A stretch of DNA of 64,000 bases from Flaccisagitta enflata (taxonomy: Eukaryota > Chaetognatha > Sagittoidea > Aphragmophora), in assembly GCA_965153355.1 (NCBI GenBank), contig OZ231127.1, forward strand, positions 65,410,001 through 65,474,000. Direction: 5' to 3'. How positions within the stretch are numbered: the first letter of the stretch is position 1; each line of letters opens with the position of its first letter. Both the position numbers and the translations under genes were made by a program. Below the pieces are notes generated by a model. The model had not been told where the DNA came from, did no database searches, and saw nothing but the letters and a program-made list of their open reading frames with translations. Below are positions 10,521-19,167 of the stretch, piece after piece.

Positions 10521-11030
10521 CACTTTCAAGCACCTTTTGAGAGCCTCCTTTATTCTTATTTAGTCAGTCTGTTAGTCCATCTGTCCCTCCATCTGTTACA
10601 TGCTTAGCGCCAAATAGAATACATGCAGACACCAACACATTGTTGCCAGATCCAGCTTATTCCAGGTAACTCAAGGAAGTCAACAGTTGCTGGAGGTGTT
10701 ACGCTCAATTCATTGGTTGTCATTCATTTGTCATTTTTTGGTGTAGCCAATCCATGATAGTTTCTCTGAAGATTTACTCATCCTGCAACCCTATTGATCG
10801 TAGTAGCCATGGAGTCAATGATCCACAGAGTGGATAACATGTACTGCTACCATCAATAGAGCTCAAGCGTGAGCTCAAGCACCTGTAAAAAGAATAATCA
10901 TCAGTGTAAATAACAATAAAACCAATGAAGTTGCAAAGGTACACAAGTAATTAAAATCAGATAAGGAAATCAAACATGTACTAGGTCAACCAGCCTTTGA
11001 ACTGCTAAAAGTCAACCAACAATCTGTGTA

Positions 11031-11103
11031 CAGTCAAACTCCACTATAATGGATCTGAGTGAAAAAGAAAATTTTTAAAATCCATCATTGTAGATTTAAA
11101 CTG
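11031..11103. mobile_element. 73-bp MITE with pogo/Tigger-like ends
   Basis: TA-CAGTCAAACTCCACTATAA then TGGAT at the left. ATCCATCATTGTAGATTTAA then ACTG-TA at the right. The 24-bp arms match imperfectly and are separated by only about 25 bp. The TA duplications are at 11029-11030 and 11104-11105. Confidence 0.75.
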
Positions 11104-11137
11104 TATGAAAGAGTGTCAACCAGCCATTTAATACTGA

Positions 11138-11345
11138 ATGAAGTCAACCAGCCAAAACTGCTGGCCAGCCACAACTGCTGACCAGTCAAAACTGCTGGCC
11201 AGCCACAACTTCTGGCCAGACCCCACTGCTGGCCAGCCACAAATGCTGGCCAGACTCAACTGCTGGCCAGCCACAAATGCTGGCCAGACCCAACTGCTGG
11301 CCAGAACCAACTGCTGGCCAGACCCAACTGCTGGCCCTACTTCAT
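11138..11345. repeat. 17-bp minisatellite, about 12 copies
   Basis: Unit AACTGCTGGCCAGCCAC, with alternating CCAC and GACCC tails and a TGGCCA palindrome in each copy. It ends in CTGGCCCTAC units, about 150 bp before the C-terminal remnant of the adjacent ORF. Confidence 0.92.
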
Positions 11346-11501
11346 TCAGTTGCTGGCCCTACACCCTTTCAGATTTTGGCCCTACTTTTTAGCAGCAGCT
11401 GGCCCTACCTAAGTCAATACTATGATTTTTCCTCTAATTGTATGTTCCTCTCCTTGAAAAAAATTGCTGTATTACTTGATATATCAAAACAACAAAAAAA
11501 C

Positions 11502-11963
11502 CTATGATAAATCAAGGGACTCAACTAATTGCTTTATAAGGTCTAGGTTAACAAGAAATAATTTCAATGTCTTTCTGCTTCCTTTTGTCTCAAAAACAGG
11601 CCTCATTGGTAAGACTGACTCCTTAGGAATAGAGGAAGGCTTTGCAGATACATCATCAACCCAATGGGACAAAGACTGTTGTCCTCTGACATTCACAGAC
11701 TTCATAAAAAGTACATCTGCACATTCCAGATAGCATTTTTGCACATTACCAATGCAGAAACTATTCCCAACTAAAACTGCTATATGCTCTTGTTCTTTCA
11801 GGGGCCAACAACCATTTGAAAGCCACACTGAGGGATCTAATGAAACCTCAGGTGAAAGGTCCGGTCTTTCAACCTCATTTACTCCACCTGCCTCATCATA
11901 AAGTGCTTCTATGTCGCTTAAGGATGCATGACATTTTGGTTTTGTATCATCTGTCAAGAGCTG
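11502..11963 (-). pseudogene. C-terminal continuation of the transposase-like ORF, displaced by a frameshift
   Basis: About 151 codons, open on the minus strand and starting within 10 bp of the stop codon of the big ORF. The text (WLSNGCWPLKEQEHIAVLVG, ADVLFMKSVNVRGQQSLSHW, IPKESVLPMRPVF) reads like a genuine globular C-terminus and has no start codon in a good position. At about 11963-11970 the first ORF reads GAATCATTCATCTGA. One extra base after GAATCATT would join it to this frame as ES(F/L)HLKQLL. It is best read as the end of the same protein, separated by a one-base loss or a sequencing error. A separate small gene is less likely. Confidence 0.6.
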
Positions 11964-11965
11964 TT

Positions 11966-14900
11966 TCAGATGAATGATTCGGACTTGTTATCAATTCCCT
12001 GTTGTTTGAAAAGCTCATTGTTGGTAGCCACTTTAAGAAGGCAAGTGAATTTTCTGTATCGAATTTCAAAATTCAATGCAGAAGCAAGTTCCTTGTCATT
12101 TCCTTTATCTTTTATCAGCTGATCTAATTCAGCTAAAGTGTGAATGGGTCCACCATGACTTTCTTTGCATTGACGGACAACCCTCTGAACCTTGGATTCC
12201 TTGGAAAGAACCACTGCTTCATCTTCACGTAAGCCAGCAGCCATAAGTGACTTTTGTCTTTTATCAAACTGCAACTGGAGTTCATCAACCTCCTTAGTAA
12301 TAGTTTTTAAGGGCCTCAAGTTAAAGTTTCCCTTTTCCAAGTATTTTTGAATTAGGTCCTCTGTGTGTTTTATGACAAGGTCATCACATATTTTGTCTTT
12401 GGATTGACATCCTCCAGACACTTTTGTTTTTTGGTCGACTTCACCAAAAAATTGTTCAACTGCAATGGAGGTTGTCTCAACATTATCCAAGTTTTCTTCT
12501 GATACTTGATTGAGAATACTTAGCTGTGGCTGTGAACCATCCCCAAATCCAAATATATCTCCCTTTTGACGCTTAAACCCAATGGCTATTTCTTGTGCTA
12601 CATCCTTGCAAAAAAGTTCCAAATATTTGGTATCAATTTCATGGAGATAGTTTTCCAAAAAATCTATTTGTGTTTTTGGGTATGGTGGGTCAATTTCATC
12701 ATGGGGGTCAATCCAAGCATCCTTTAAACAAGGGATGGCAGGTTCTCTCAACTGAGTGAAGCTAAGAGGAGTTTCAAGCATTTCCTTGTAAAGTTGTGGA
12801 AAAATTTTCATTAACTCAGACATTTTTGCCCGCTTAATCATAAGCAAATTGACATAGGGCTCTCCTATGTGGATGCCAATCAATGCTGCTCCAATCCAAT
12901 AAAACAAAATAACATCACGCATAGGGAAAGCACTCCTTAAAAAACATGTTAACTTATTACGAATATCCGAGTGGATCTGCAGAAAATGTTCAATATGGCT
13001 GAAATGATAAGCTCCAGTAAGTGCTTTTGCCTCCAGCTCCCCAAACCTTATTTCACGCAAGGGGCCTGTTTCATTTTTCAATCCCTTCCTTTCAAGCCAC
13101 TCAGTGAATTCATGATACTTGTTCCATGACCGCTCTGCCCACTGCTTTGAAGCAAGACTCATCAATGCATCCAGCACTTGCTTGACAAGTGAATCACTGG
13201 AAGCATCCAAATTGCAATACTCCAAGCTTGGGAAGAGTTTGTCATGGCCAATTTTTGACTGATGCCTCATCCAAATTTCAACAACACTTCTGGACATCAT
13301 AAGTCTAGGGTGAAGGTTGCAGTATGCTTGTCCTGGTTGCCAAGCACACCCAAGTTGTTGAGCCACATCTATGGCCAGATTCATATTTACCTTACACATG
13401 TCTGAGACTAGGACCATGATGCTTCGCCAAATGCTAGAGACTTCTTGTCCTGAAGCAATTGCCAGGTGTTTGATCATGTGAACAATAGTTTCAACCCATG
13501 ATGAATGATTTTCTGAGCCCAGTGTTTGAAGTCTTAATGCCCTATATTTCTCACCAACTTTGACAATTGCTCCTGCCATTTTCCCCCACCCTCCTTGACG
13601 TGCGGTGCCATCTGGGATTAAATTTGCATTTTGCAAACTAATCATTTCTAAAGCCTGTTCCTGTTCTCCCAGAGTACTGATTAAGTGATGTGCAGCCCTC
13701 AATGCAGTTGGTGTACATAGCATTCTTGATAAAACCTCTTTCCTCCCTTGATCTGATATTCCGCGTTCTTCTACCTCAATCAAGTCATCATTCTTTTCAT
13801 TTTCTGAAAGGCAGTTGCTATCTACTGGTAGTTGTTCTTGGTCAGTCTCCAAATCTGCATGAGTAGTTACTATGTCTGCTACTTCCTGACGCGTTTGCAC
13901 AGTCTGTTCAGTAGTACTTTCTTGGCTAACTGATGGAGTCATTTTGGCTAGCTTTCTACGCAGTTTCATTTTTTTCCTGTATTCTTTCACAAGTGAAGGT
14001 GGGAGGATGTAATTTTGTCGAAAAAGAATGTTAGCAGCAATCGTAGTGCAAAGGATTGCCTGTTTAGTGCTGACACCTGCTACTCCCATCATAAGAGAAC
14101 CAGTTGCAAGGAGACGAGGATTTAATATCCGTGAGGTAGATTTGTTTTTCTTAGAATAAAGCCTTGTGCTGACAGTGGGGAAGAGACTATCATCAGTTTG
14201 ACTAGCTATGCTCCGTTTGCTAGTTCCATTTATTGCAGCTTCTAAATCAAAACTTTTAGTTGAGCGAGTCCTCACTGCTGAAATATATTGAACTTCTCCT
14301 ATGTCAGATGATGAGTCCTCAAGAACCTCCTCTGTCTCATCTGCCCTACAGTCAGAATCAGTTGAAATAGCAGAATAGTCCATAGTTGCACTAGCTATGT
14401 AATTTCTGTGTCTACGTTCTCGTTCGCTTTTTTGGCTTAAATGAAGCTCAAATTCCTCTGTAACCTTTGATGTGTCCATGTGTAATTTTCTGGGTCCTCT
14501 TTGGTCTGCAAGGAATTCCTCATCGAAAGCATCACCATGTGTGATTACTTTGACCCTTTCCTGCTCGCTAAAAATATCAAAAAGTTCACAACCTACTTGG
14601 GACAACCATTTTTGTTCAGCACTAGAATCAGTTCTCAAATTGAGTTTACGTGGCATATCTGATTTTTTCTGAACCTGAACTTTCACCACTTCATCAATAA
14701 TTTCTAAAAGTAATGCAGAAACATCCTCATTTATGTCACTATCTTCAAATGGTGGGAGTGTTACACATCTTTTGAACTTTGATGTAGATGCCCTCTTAGA
14801 TGGTTGCCTACTTGTATTGGGGAGCCTACGCTTCTTTGTGAACTCTGAAGGTGATCGGGATGGCATTGGGGGATTGATGCAATTTTTTTCATTACGCAGC

Positions 14901-15133
14901 TTGTCTAAAAAATAACTGCGGTCTTTCAGAAGACTTTTGCAGTGTTTTATGATGGCTGGTTTAGACATGGGGCATACATCAGCATTTTTCCAAATCTTTC
15001 CAATTTTTTCAGCTGCATCAGCCATCGCACCATTTTGTGAATATCCCCCATGTTTTGTTCGAGTTGTAATAAATGTAAAAACTTCTCCCTTAGTAGGTAG
15101 CATATCTTTTTTAAAGAAAAAGTGCTTATCCAT
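11966..15133 (-). CDS. Large RNase H-fold, transposase-like protein (uncharacterised)
   Basis: From the first good ATG (15133) the ORF codes 1055 residues; a longer non-ATG opening to 15208 adds only AT-rich text. Residues 1-100 hold a basic, partly helical segment (KGEVFTFITTRTKHGGYSQN...). Residues 100-450 are low-complexity and charged. From about 505 a DDE-like pattern appears: NLIPDGTARQGG (candidate first Asp, about 507) and then an IVKVG strand. Next come VSDMCKVNMNLA (candidate second Asp, about 577) and CNLHP (about 605), a C-x-x-H pair as in hAT/Kolobok-type transposases. I cannot fix the final acidic residue. No terminal inverted repeats were found within about 500 bp, so it may be a domesticated gene, a dead transposon or a cellular gene with a transposase-derived core. 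A single-base frameshift appears to cut off the last 151 residues. Confidence 0.6.
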   Translation of the reverse strand: MDKHFFFKKDMLPTKGEVFTFITTRTKHGGYSQNGAMADAAEKIGKIWKNADVCPMSKPAIIKHCKSLLKDRSYFLDKLRNEKNCINPPMPSRSPSEFTKKRRLPNTSRQPSKRASTSKFKRCVTLPPFEDSDINEDVSALLLEIIDEVVKVQVQKKSDMPRKLNLRTDSSAEQKWLSQVGCELFDIFSEQERVKVITHGDAFDEEFLADQRGPRKLHMDTSKVTEEFELHLSQKSERERRHRNYIASATMDYSAISTDSDCRADETEEVLEDSSSDIGEVQYISAVRTRSTKSFDLEAAINGTSKRSIASQTDDSLFPTVSTRLYSKKNKSTSRILNPRLLATGSLMMGVAGVSTKQAILCTTIAANILFRQNYILPPSLVKEYRKKMKLRRKLAKMTPSVSQESTTEQTVQTRQEVADIVTTHADLETDQEQLPVDSNCLSENEKNDDLIEVEERGISDQGRKEVLSRMLCTPTALRAAHHLISTLGEQEQALEMISLQNANLIPDGTARQGGWGKMAGAIVKVGEKYRALRLQTLGSENHSSWVETIVHMIKHLAIASGQEVSSIWRSIMVLVSDMCKVNMNLAIDVAQQLGCAWQPGQAYCNLHPRLMMSRSVVEIWMRHQSKIGHDKLFPSLEYCNLDASSDSLVKQVLDALMSLASKQWAERSWNKYHEFTEWLERKGLKNETGPLREIRFGELEAKALTGAYHFSHIEHFLQIHSDIRNKLTCFLRSAFPMRDVILFYWIGAALIGIHIGEPYVNLLMIKRAKMSELMKIFPQLYKEMLETPLSFTQLREPAIPCLKDAWIDPHDEIDPPYPKTQIDFLENYLHEIDTKYLELFCKDVAQEIAIGFKRQKGDIFGFGDGSQPQLSILNQVSEENLDNVETTSIAVEQFFGEVDQKTKVSGGCQSKDKICDDLVIKHTEDLIQKYLEKGNFNLRPLKTITKEVDELQLQFDKRQKSLMAAGLREDEAVVLSKESKVQRVVRQCKESHGGPIHTLAELDQLIKDKGNDKELASALNFEIRYRKFTCLLKVATNNELFKQQGIDNKSESFI

Positions 15134-15208
15134 TTTTACATTAATAAAAGAAAAGAAAATATAGTATTTTACAACTGGATAATATCTAAGAAATACTATA
15201 TATTTCAC

Positions 15209-15830
15209 TTAAGTATTCTCTTAAGAAAAAAAACTTTTAAAAACTTTAATGCCCTACTTTAATGTTGTCTCAAGATACCCTACTCAAAGATAATCTCATG
15301 TACCTCTAGTTAAGGAAAAAAATGTGAAAAAAAATGGTTGATATCGATAGTAACAAGAAAACAATCAACGCTTCTTTCAAAGGACAGATAAAGTTATGGA
15401 TACACAGACGCACATAAGCGAAAGCAAAAATAAGTCAAGCTCAATCAGCTTCGTACAAGCAGCTTGACTCTTTTTTACACAAGATCGCAAGAGATAACAC
15501 TTTTAAAAAGTGAATTATTGGTTTAAGAGATGTTTTTTTTGAAAGGAAATAACGAGATCGCTCCGAAGGTAACAAAATTGTAAACCGCAGCGAGCAGCAA
15601 CCGGCAACTGTGATTCACGCTAAGCCGCGCCGCAGCAGCAGCCGCGGCAGGAACCGAGTTTTACCTGACAGCAGCGCGCTCGTCAGAAATCGAAAGTTGA
15701 GAAATATTGTGAAAGACATGTCAACGTAAACAGCCTAGATTCTGCACATTTAATTAAAAAACCCCTCAATATGAGTATCATTAGAAAGAGAAAGCCTCGC
15801 TCTTACTATGTCAGTAGTTTTTTCGCTGAT
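15209..15830 (-). promoter_or_regulatory. Possible promoter and 5' UTR exon of the transposase-like gene
   Basis: A GC-rich island at about 15570-15690 stands out in AT-rich sequence. On the minus strand it contains GCTGCTGTCAG-GTAAAACT, a good splice donor. An acceptor-like TTTCTTAG lies at about 15190, just upstream of the ATG. Inference only; no transcript evidence is available here. Confidence 0.3.
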
Positions 15831-15833
15831 TTA

Positions 15834-15862
15834 ACCCTCTCAGTCCCGTTCGGGACCCTCTA
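15834..15862 (+). repeat. piggyBac-like terminus (single end)
   Basis: TTAACCCTCTCAGTCCCG followed by TTCGGGACC, a TTAA site with a CCCTCTCAGTCCC motif. No partner end was identified. Confidence 0.3.
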
Positions 15863-16118
15863 ATTTTGACCTCATTTTGGTCAGTAACAAGACTTCTATG
15901 GGCTCTTACATCTCTGTGCATTTGATTCACATAAAACAATCATATATTTTGCAAAAATTTTCTCTAGAAACCATTTTAGTTAGTTAAACAGAAAAAAAAT
16001 GCTGATTTTGCATGTTTTGACCAGTTTTTTTGCCCAACCGGGTCCTTTTTTTAGGTCAAATGAGCCCAGATTGCCACTGCATGTCATGTTATGGGCCCAT
16101 ACACCCGCCTGGAGGCTT

Positions 16119-16304
16119 AACAAGGCCGGATACACGACTACCCCAGTCGCGTGTGGGTGGGCAGGGGCCGTAGTTGGGCAGGAGCGGTGAGGCCAAAAAC
16201 CCCCAAAACCCAAAAAAAGTAAAGTGTGACCGACGGACAGATGGACGGACGGACTGACGGACCGACAAAGCGGGGTGTAGAGTCGCGTAACACCCGACTA
16301 AAAA
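16119..16304 (-). mobile_element. HCE, GTCGC-stem subfamily, nearly complete
   Basis: Bounded by AACAAGGCCGGATACACG and CACCCGACTAAAAA. It contains CAGTCGCGTGTGGGTGGG, GGGCAGGAGCGGTGAGGCC, a (GACG)n run and ACAAAGCGGGGTGTAGAGTC. The first hairpin has decayed from TAGCACGCGAC to TAACACCCGAC. Confidence 0.8.
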
Positions 16305-16339
16305 CTAAATCCCTTTCGATGACTTTCAAGTGCAGGAGG

Positions 16340-16400
16340 CCACTTTTTAATTCCCCCCTCCCCCGCCTTTGATTCTCTTCTCAGCAACGGGTCGCAACAC
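16340..16400 (-). repeat. AAAATCAAAGG-family repeat fragment
   Basis: On the minus strand, AATCAAAGGCGGGGG. Related text is at 16575-16650 and in two longer copies at 60095-60420 and 60720-61023. Confidence 0.5.
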
Positions 16401-16401
16401 T

Positions 16402-16571
16402 TTTTTAGTCGCGTGCTTAGCGGCTCTACAACCTGCTTTGTTGGTGTGTCTGTCTGTCCGTCACGCCACTTTTTTATTTTGCTGTCTTTTGCCTCACTAC
16501 TCCTGCCCAAATGATTAAGTGACTTAAAATACAGCCCCTTCAACTAGGGTAGCCGTGTATCTGGCTTGGTT
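16402..16571 (+). mobile_element. HCE, GTCGC-stem subfamily, shortened
   Basis: TTTTTTAGTCGCGTGCTTAG, CGGCTCTACAACC, TTTGTTGG, TGTCTGTCTGTCCGTC, CCTCACTACTCCTGCCCAAA, GTAGCCGTGTATCTGGCTTG. The GCACGCGACT return strand is deleted. Confidence 0.7.
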
Positions 16572-16654
16572 ATATCAAAGATTTTCTTGGGGAAGAAAAT
16601 CAAAGGCAGGGGGGGACAAAAATCATAAGCGACTCAATTATATACACCCCTATT

Positions 16655-17165
16655 ATCATTCAAGTTCATTTGAATAATGTTGAAATTATCATTAATGATA
16701 TTAATAATGATATCAATATCAATAATACCATTAATATACTACTATTGATAATTTGATAAACTACTACTATTAATTTAATACATACTAATTGATACTATAT
16801 ACTAATTAATACTGTAAACTAATTAGTAAACAAATATTATACTATTGATATACTATATAACTCTTAATATTACTATTAGTATTAATATTGTTATTACCAT
16901 TACTATTACTGTTACTATTTCTATACTATATTACTATTACTATTCTATTACTATTCTATTACTTTTACTATACCTATAACTTTTACTATACCTATTACTT
17001 TTACTTTTACAATACTATTACTATCTATATTCTACTACTATAAATATAAATATTACTATTAATGTTACTATTTTCATCACTATCATTATAACTACTAGTA
17101 TTATTAATATCACTATTATCATCATCATTCTTATCACTGTTACTATCAATGATATCATTATGATC
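16655..17165. repeat. AT-rich (TATTAC/ATTACT)n degenerate simple repeat
   Basis: Short words built from TACTATTA and ATTACTATT throughout; no gene. Confidence 0.85.
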
Positions 17166-17185
17166 AAGGAGATAAAAACAATCTT

Positions 17186-17337
17186 TCAGTTATCATAAGT
17201 TATCATAAGTTATCATAAGTTATCCTAAGTTATCATAAGTTATCAAAAGTTATCATAAGTTATCATAAGTTATCAAAAGTTATCAAAAGTTATCATAAGT
17301 TATCATATGTTATCATAAGTTATCATAAGTTTTGCAC
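17186..17337. repeat. 10-bp tandem repeat (TTATCATAAG)n, about 15 copies
   Basis: Almost regular decamers with occasional CAAAAG, CATATG and CCTAAG variants. Confidence 0.93.
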
Positions 17338-17339
17338 CA

Positions 17340-17700
17340 AGCATCAGAGACTTTTCTGTCTAGAAATGTGCGCCAGAGAGCTGGGGAAAAAAATCCTCCA
17401 GGAGTTGGCCACATGAGTTTCGCGAGACGAAGCGATGTAACATAGAAATAAAGGGAAATCGGTTACGGAAATCGGACATGTTCGCTCGAGAGGAAACAGA
17501 AGGCCTTGCACGATGAGAAGGCAAATCAATGTTTTTTAACGTTTTTTAATCGTTATTTTCTTATACTTTCCCTCGAACAAATCACTTGAAATGCACATAC
17601 TAACCTCTTTATGCTATTACCTTCCATTTAAAAAAAAAAATGTGTTAATACTCGCCTCCATTCAAATTCTATCAAAAGTCTAAGAAAACTAAAACCAACA
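17340..17700. other. Unassigned sequence
   Basis: No supported gene. A 60-codon minus frame at 17344-17529 has no recognisable domain. Confidence 0.4.
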
Positions 17701-17703
17701 TTA

Positions 17704-18862
17704 CAATGTGAGTTGGTCTGCTTTCCACCAGCCTCTAGACTAATTTGAGGGTGGGGAATCTGATGGTGAGGTCAAAAATGGTCTAGGACAAAGATTTATG
17801 AGTGATACTCCAACCTGACTGTGCAAAATAGCATTTTTTCACATTTTGGTCTTTTGTCGCTCAAACTGGCATGCTCAAACTGGCATTCAAAATTATTCAA
17901 AATTCCTCAAAAAGGCTGTAGAGGGCTTGCCTCCTTGATGAGTTTCAGACAAAAGACAAAGGGGACACTATGCATCCTAGGAACCGCCAGGATGATTTTT
18001 GGATTACTGTAAGTTTCTTTATTGTTTTGTATAGGTTTAAGGTGTAGAAATCAATATCTGATCATTAAAAAATATTTCATCTGGCACTTTTTGAAAAAAA
18101 TCAAAAATTAACAATCTGACATCTTATTTTGCATGCAAAATTAACTAGGTATGTAGAAAATATTTTTTGACAGTATTTTTGAATTCCTGATGTAATTTCC
18201 TTTCATTTGATAAGTTGCACTGTATATTTTCATTGAAAAATAAAAATTTCAATTTTTAAGCTACCGTTAAAGATAAGTAACGGTAGCTTAAAAATCAAAA
18301 ATTTTATTTTTTCATGAAAATATACAGTGCGACCTATCAAATAAAAGGAAATTACATCAGGAATTCAAAAATACTGTAAAAAAATATTTTTTACGTATCT
18401 AGGTAATTCTGCATGCAAAATAAGATGTAAAATTGTTATTTTTTGATTTTTTTCAAAAAGTGCCAGATGAAATATTTTTTAATGATCGGATATTTATTCC
18501 TGCACCTTAAAACTATGCAAAACAATGGAGAAACTTACAGTAATCCAAAAACCGTCCTGGCGGTTCCTAGGATGCATAGTGGGGAATGCAAACAATGCCT
18601 GGGACTGCATTTTTACTCACTCAGTAAGCCAAAAATGGCCAAAAATGGCCAAAATCTCCAGTGCGGGGCCTAGATTTTCCTTCAAGTCCAGGTATCACTC
18701 ATAAATCTTTGTCCTAGACTATTTTTGACTTCACCATTGGATTTCCCACCCTCATATTAGTCTAGAGGCAGGTGGAAAGCAGACTAACTCACATTTTGTG
18801 ATTTCTGGAAGATATCATATGTGTATATCTGGAAGATATTATATGTATGATTCTACGTATGA
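17704..18862. mobile_element. Long foldback element, copy 1 (about 1.1 kb)
   Basis: The left arm starts GAGTTGGTCTGCTTTCCACC and the right arm ends GGTGGAAAGCAGACTAACTC. The arms remain complementary inwards (CTAGACTAATTTGAGGGTGG/CCACCCTCATATTAGTCTAG; GCGGTTCCTAGGATGCATAG; TTTTGCATGCAAAAT). They meet at GCTACCGTTAAAG...AACGGTAGC (18261-18292). The element lacks a believable ORF. The phrase GGGACTGCA-TTTTTACTCAC at 18601-18620 is the intact form of the site occupied by the LINE in copy 2. Confidence 0.85.
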
Positions 18863-19167
18863 ATAATATCTTTCAAAAAAAGAGGAAAATGAGAAATAAT
18901 CGAGTTGGTCTGCTTTCCACCAGCCTCTAGACTAATTTGAGGGTGGGGAATCTGATGGTGAGGTCAAAAATGGTCTAGGACAAAGATTTATGAGTGATAC
19001 TCCAACCTGACTGTGCAAAATAGCATTTTTTCACATTTTGGTCTTTTGTCGCTCAAACTGGCATTCAAAATTATTCAAAATTCCTCAAAAAGGCTGTAGA
19101 GGGCTTGCCTCCTTGATGAGTTTCAGACAAAAGACAAAGGGGAATGCAAACAATGCCTGGGACTGCA

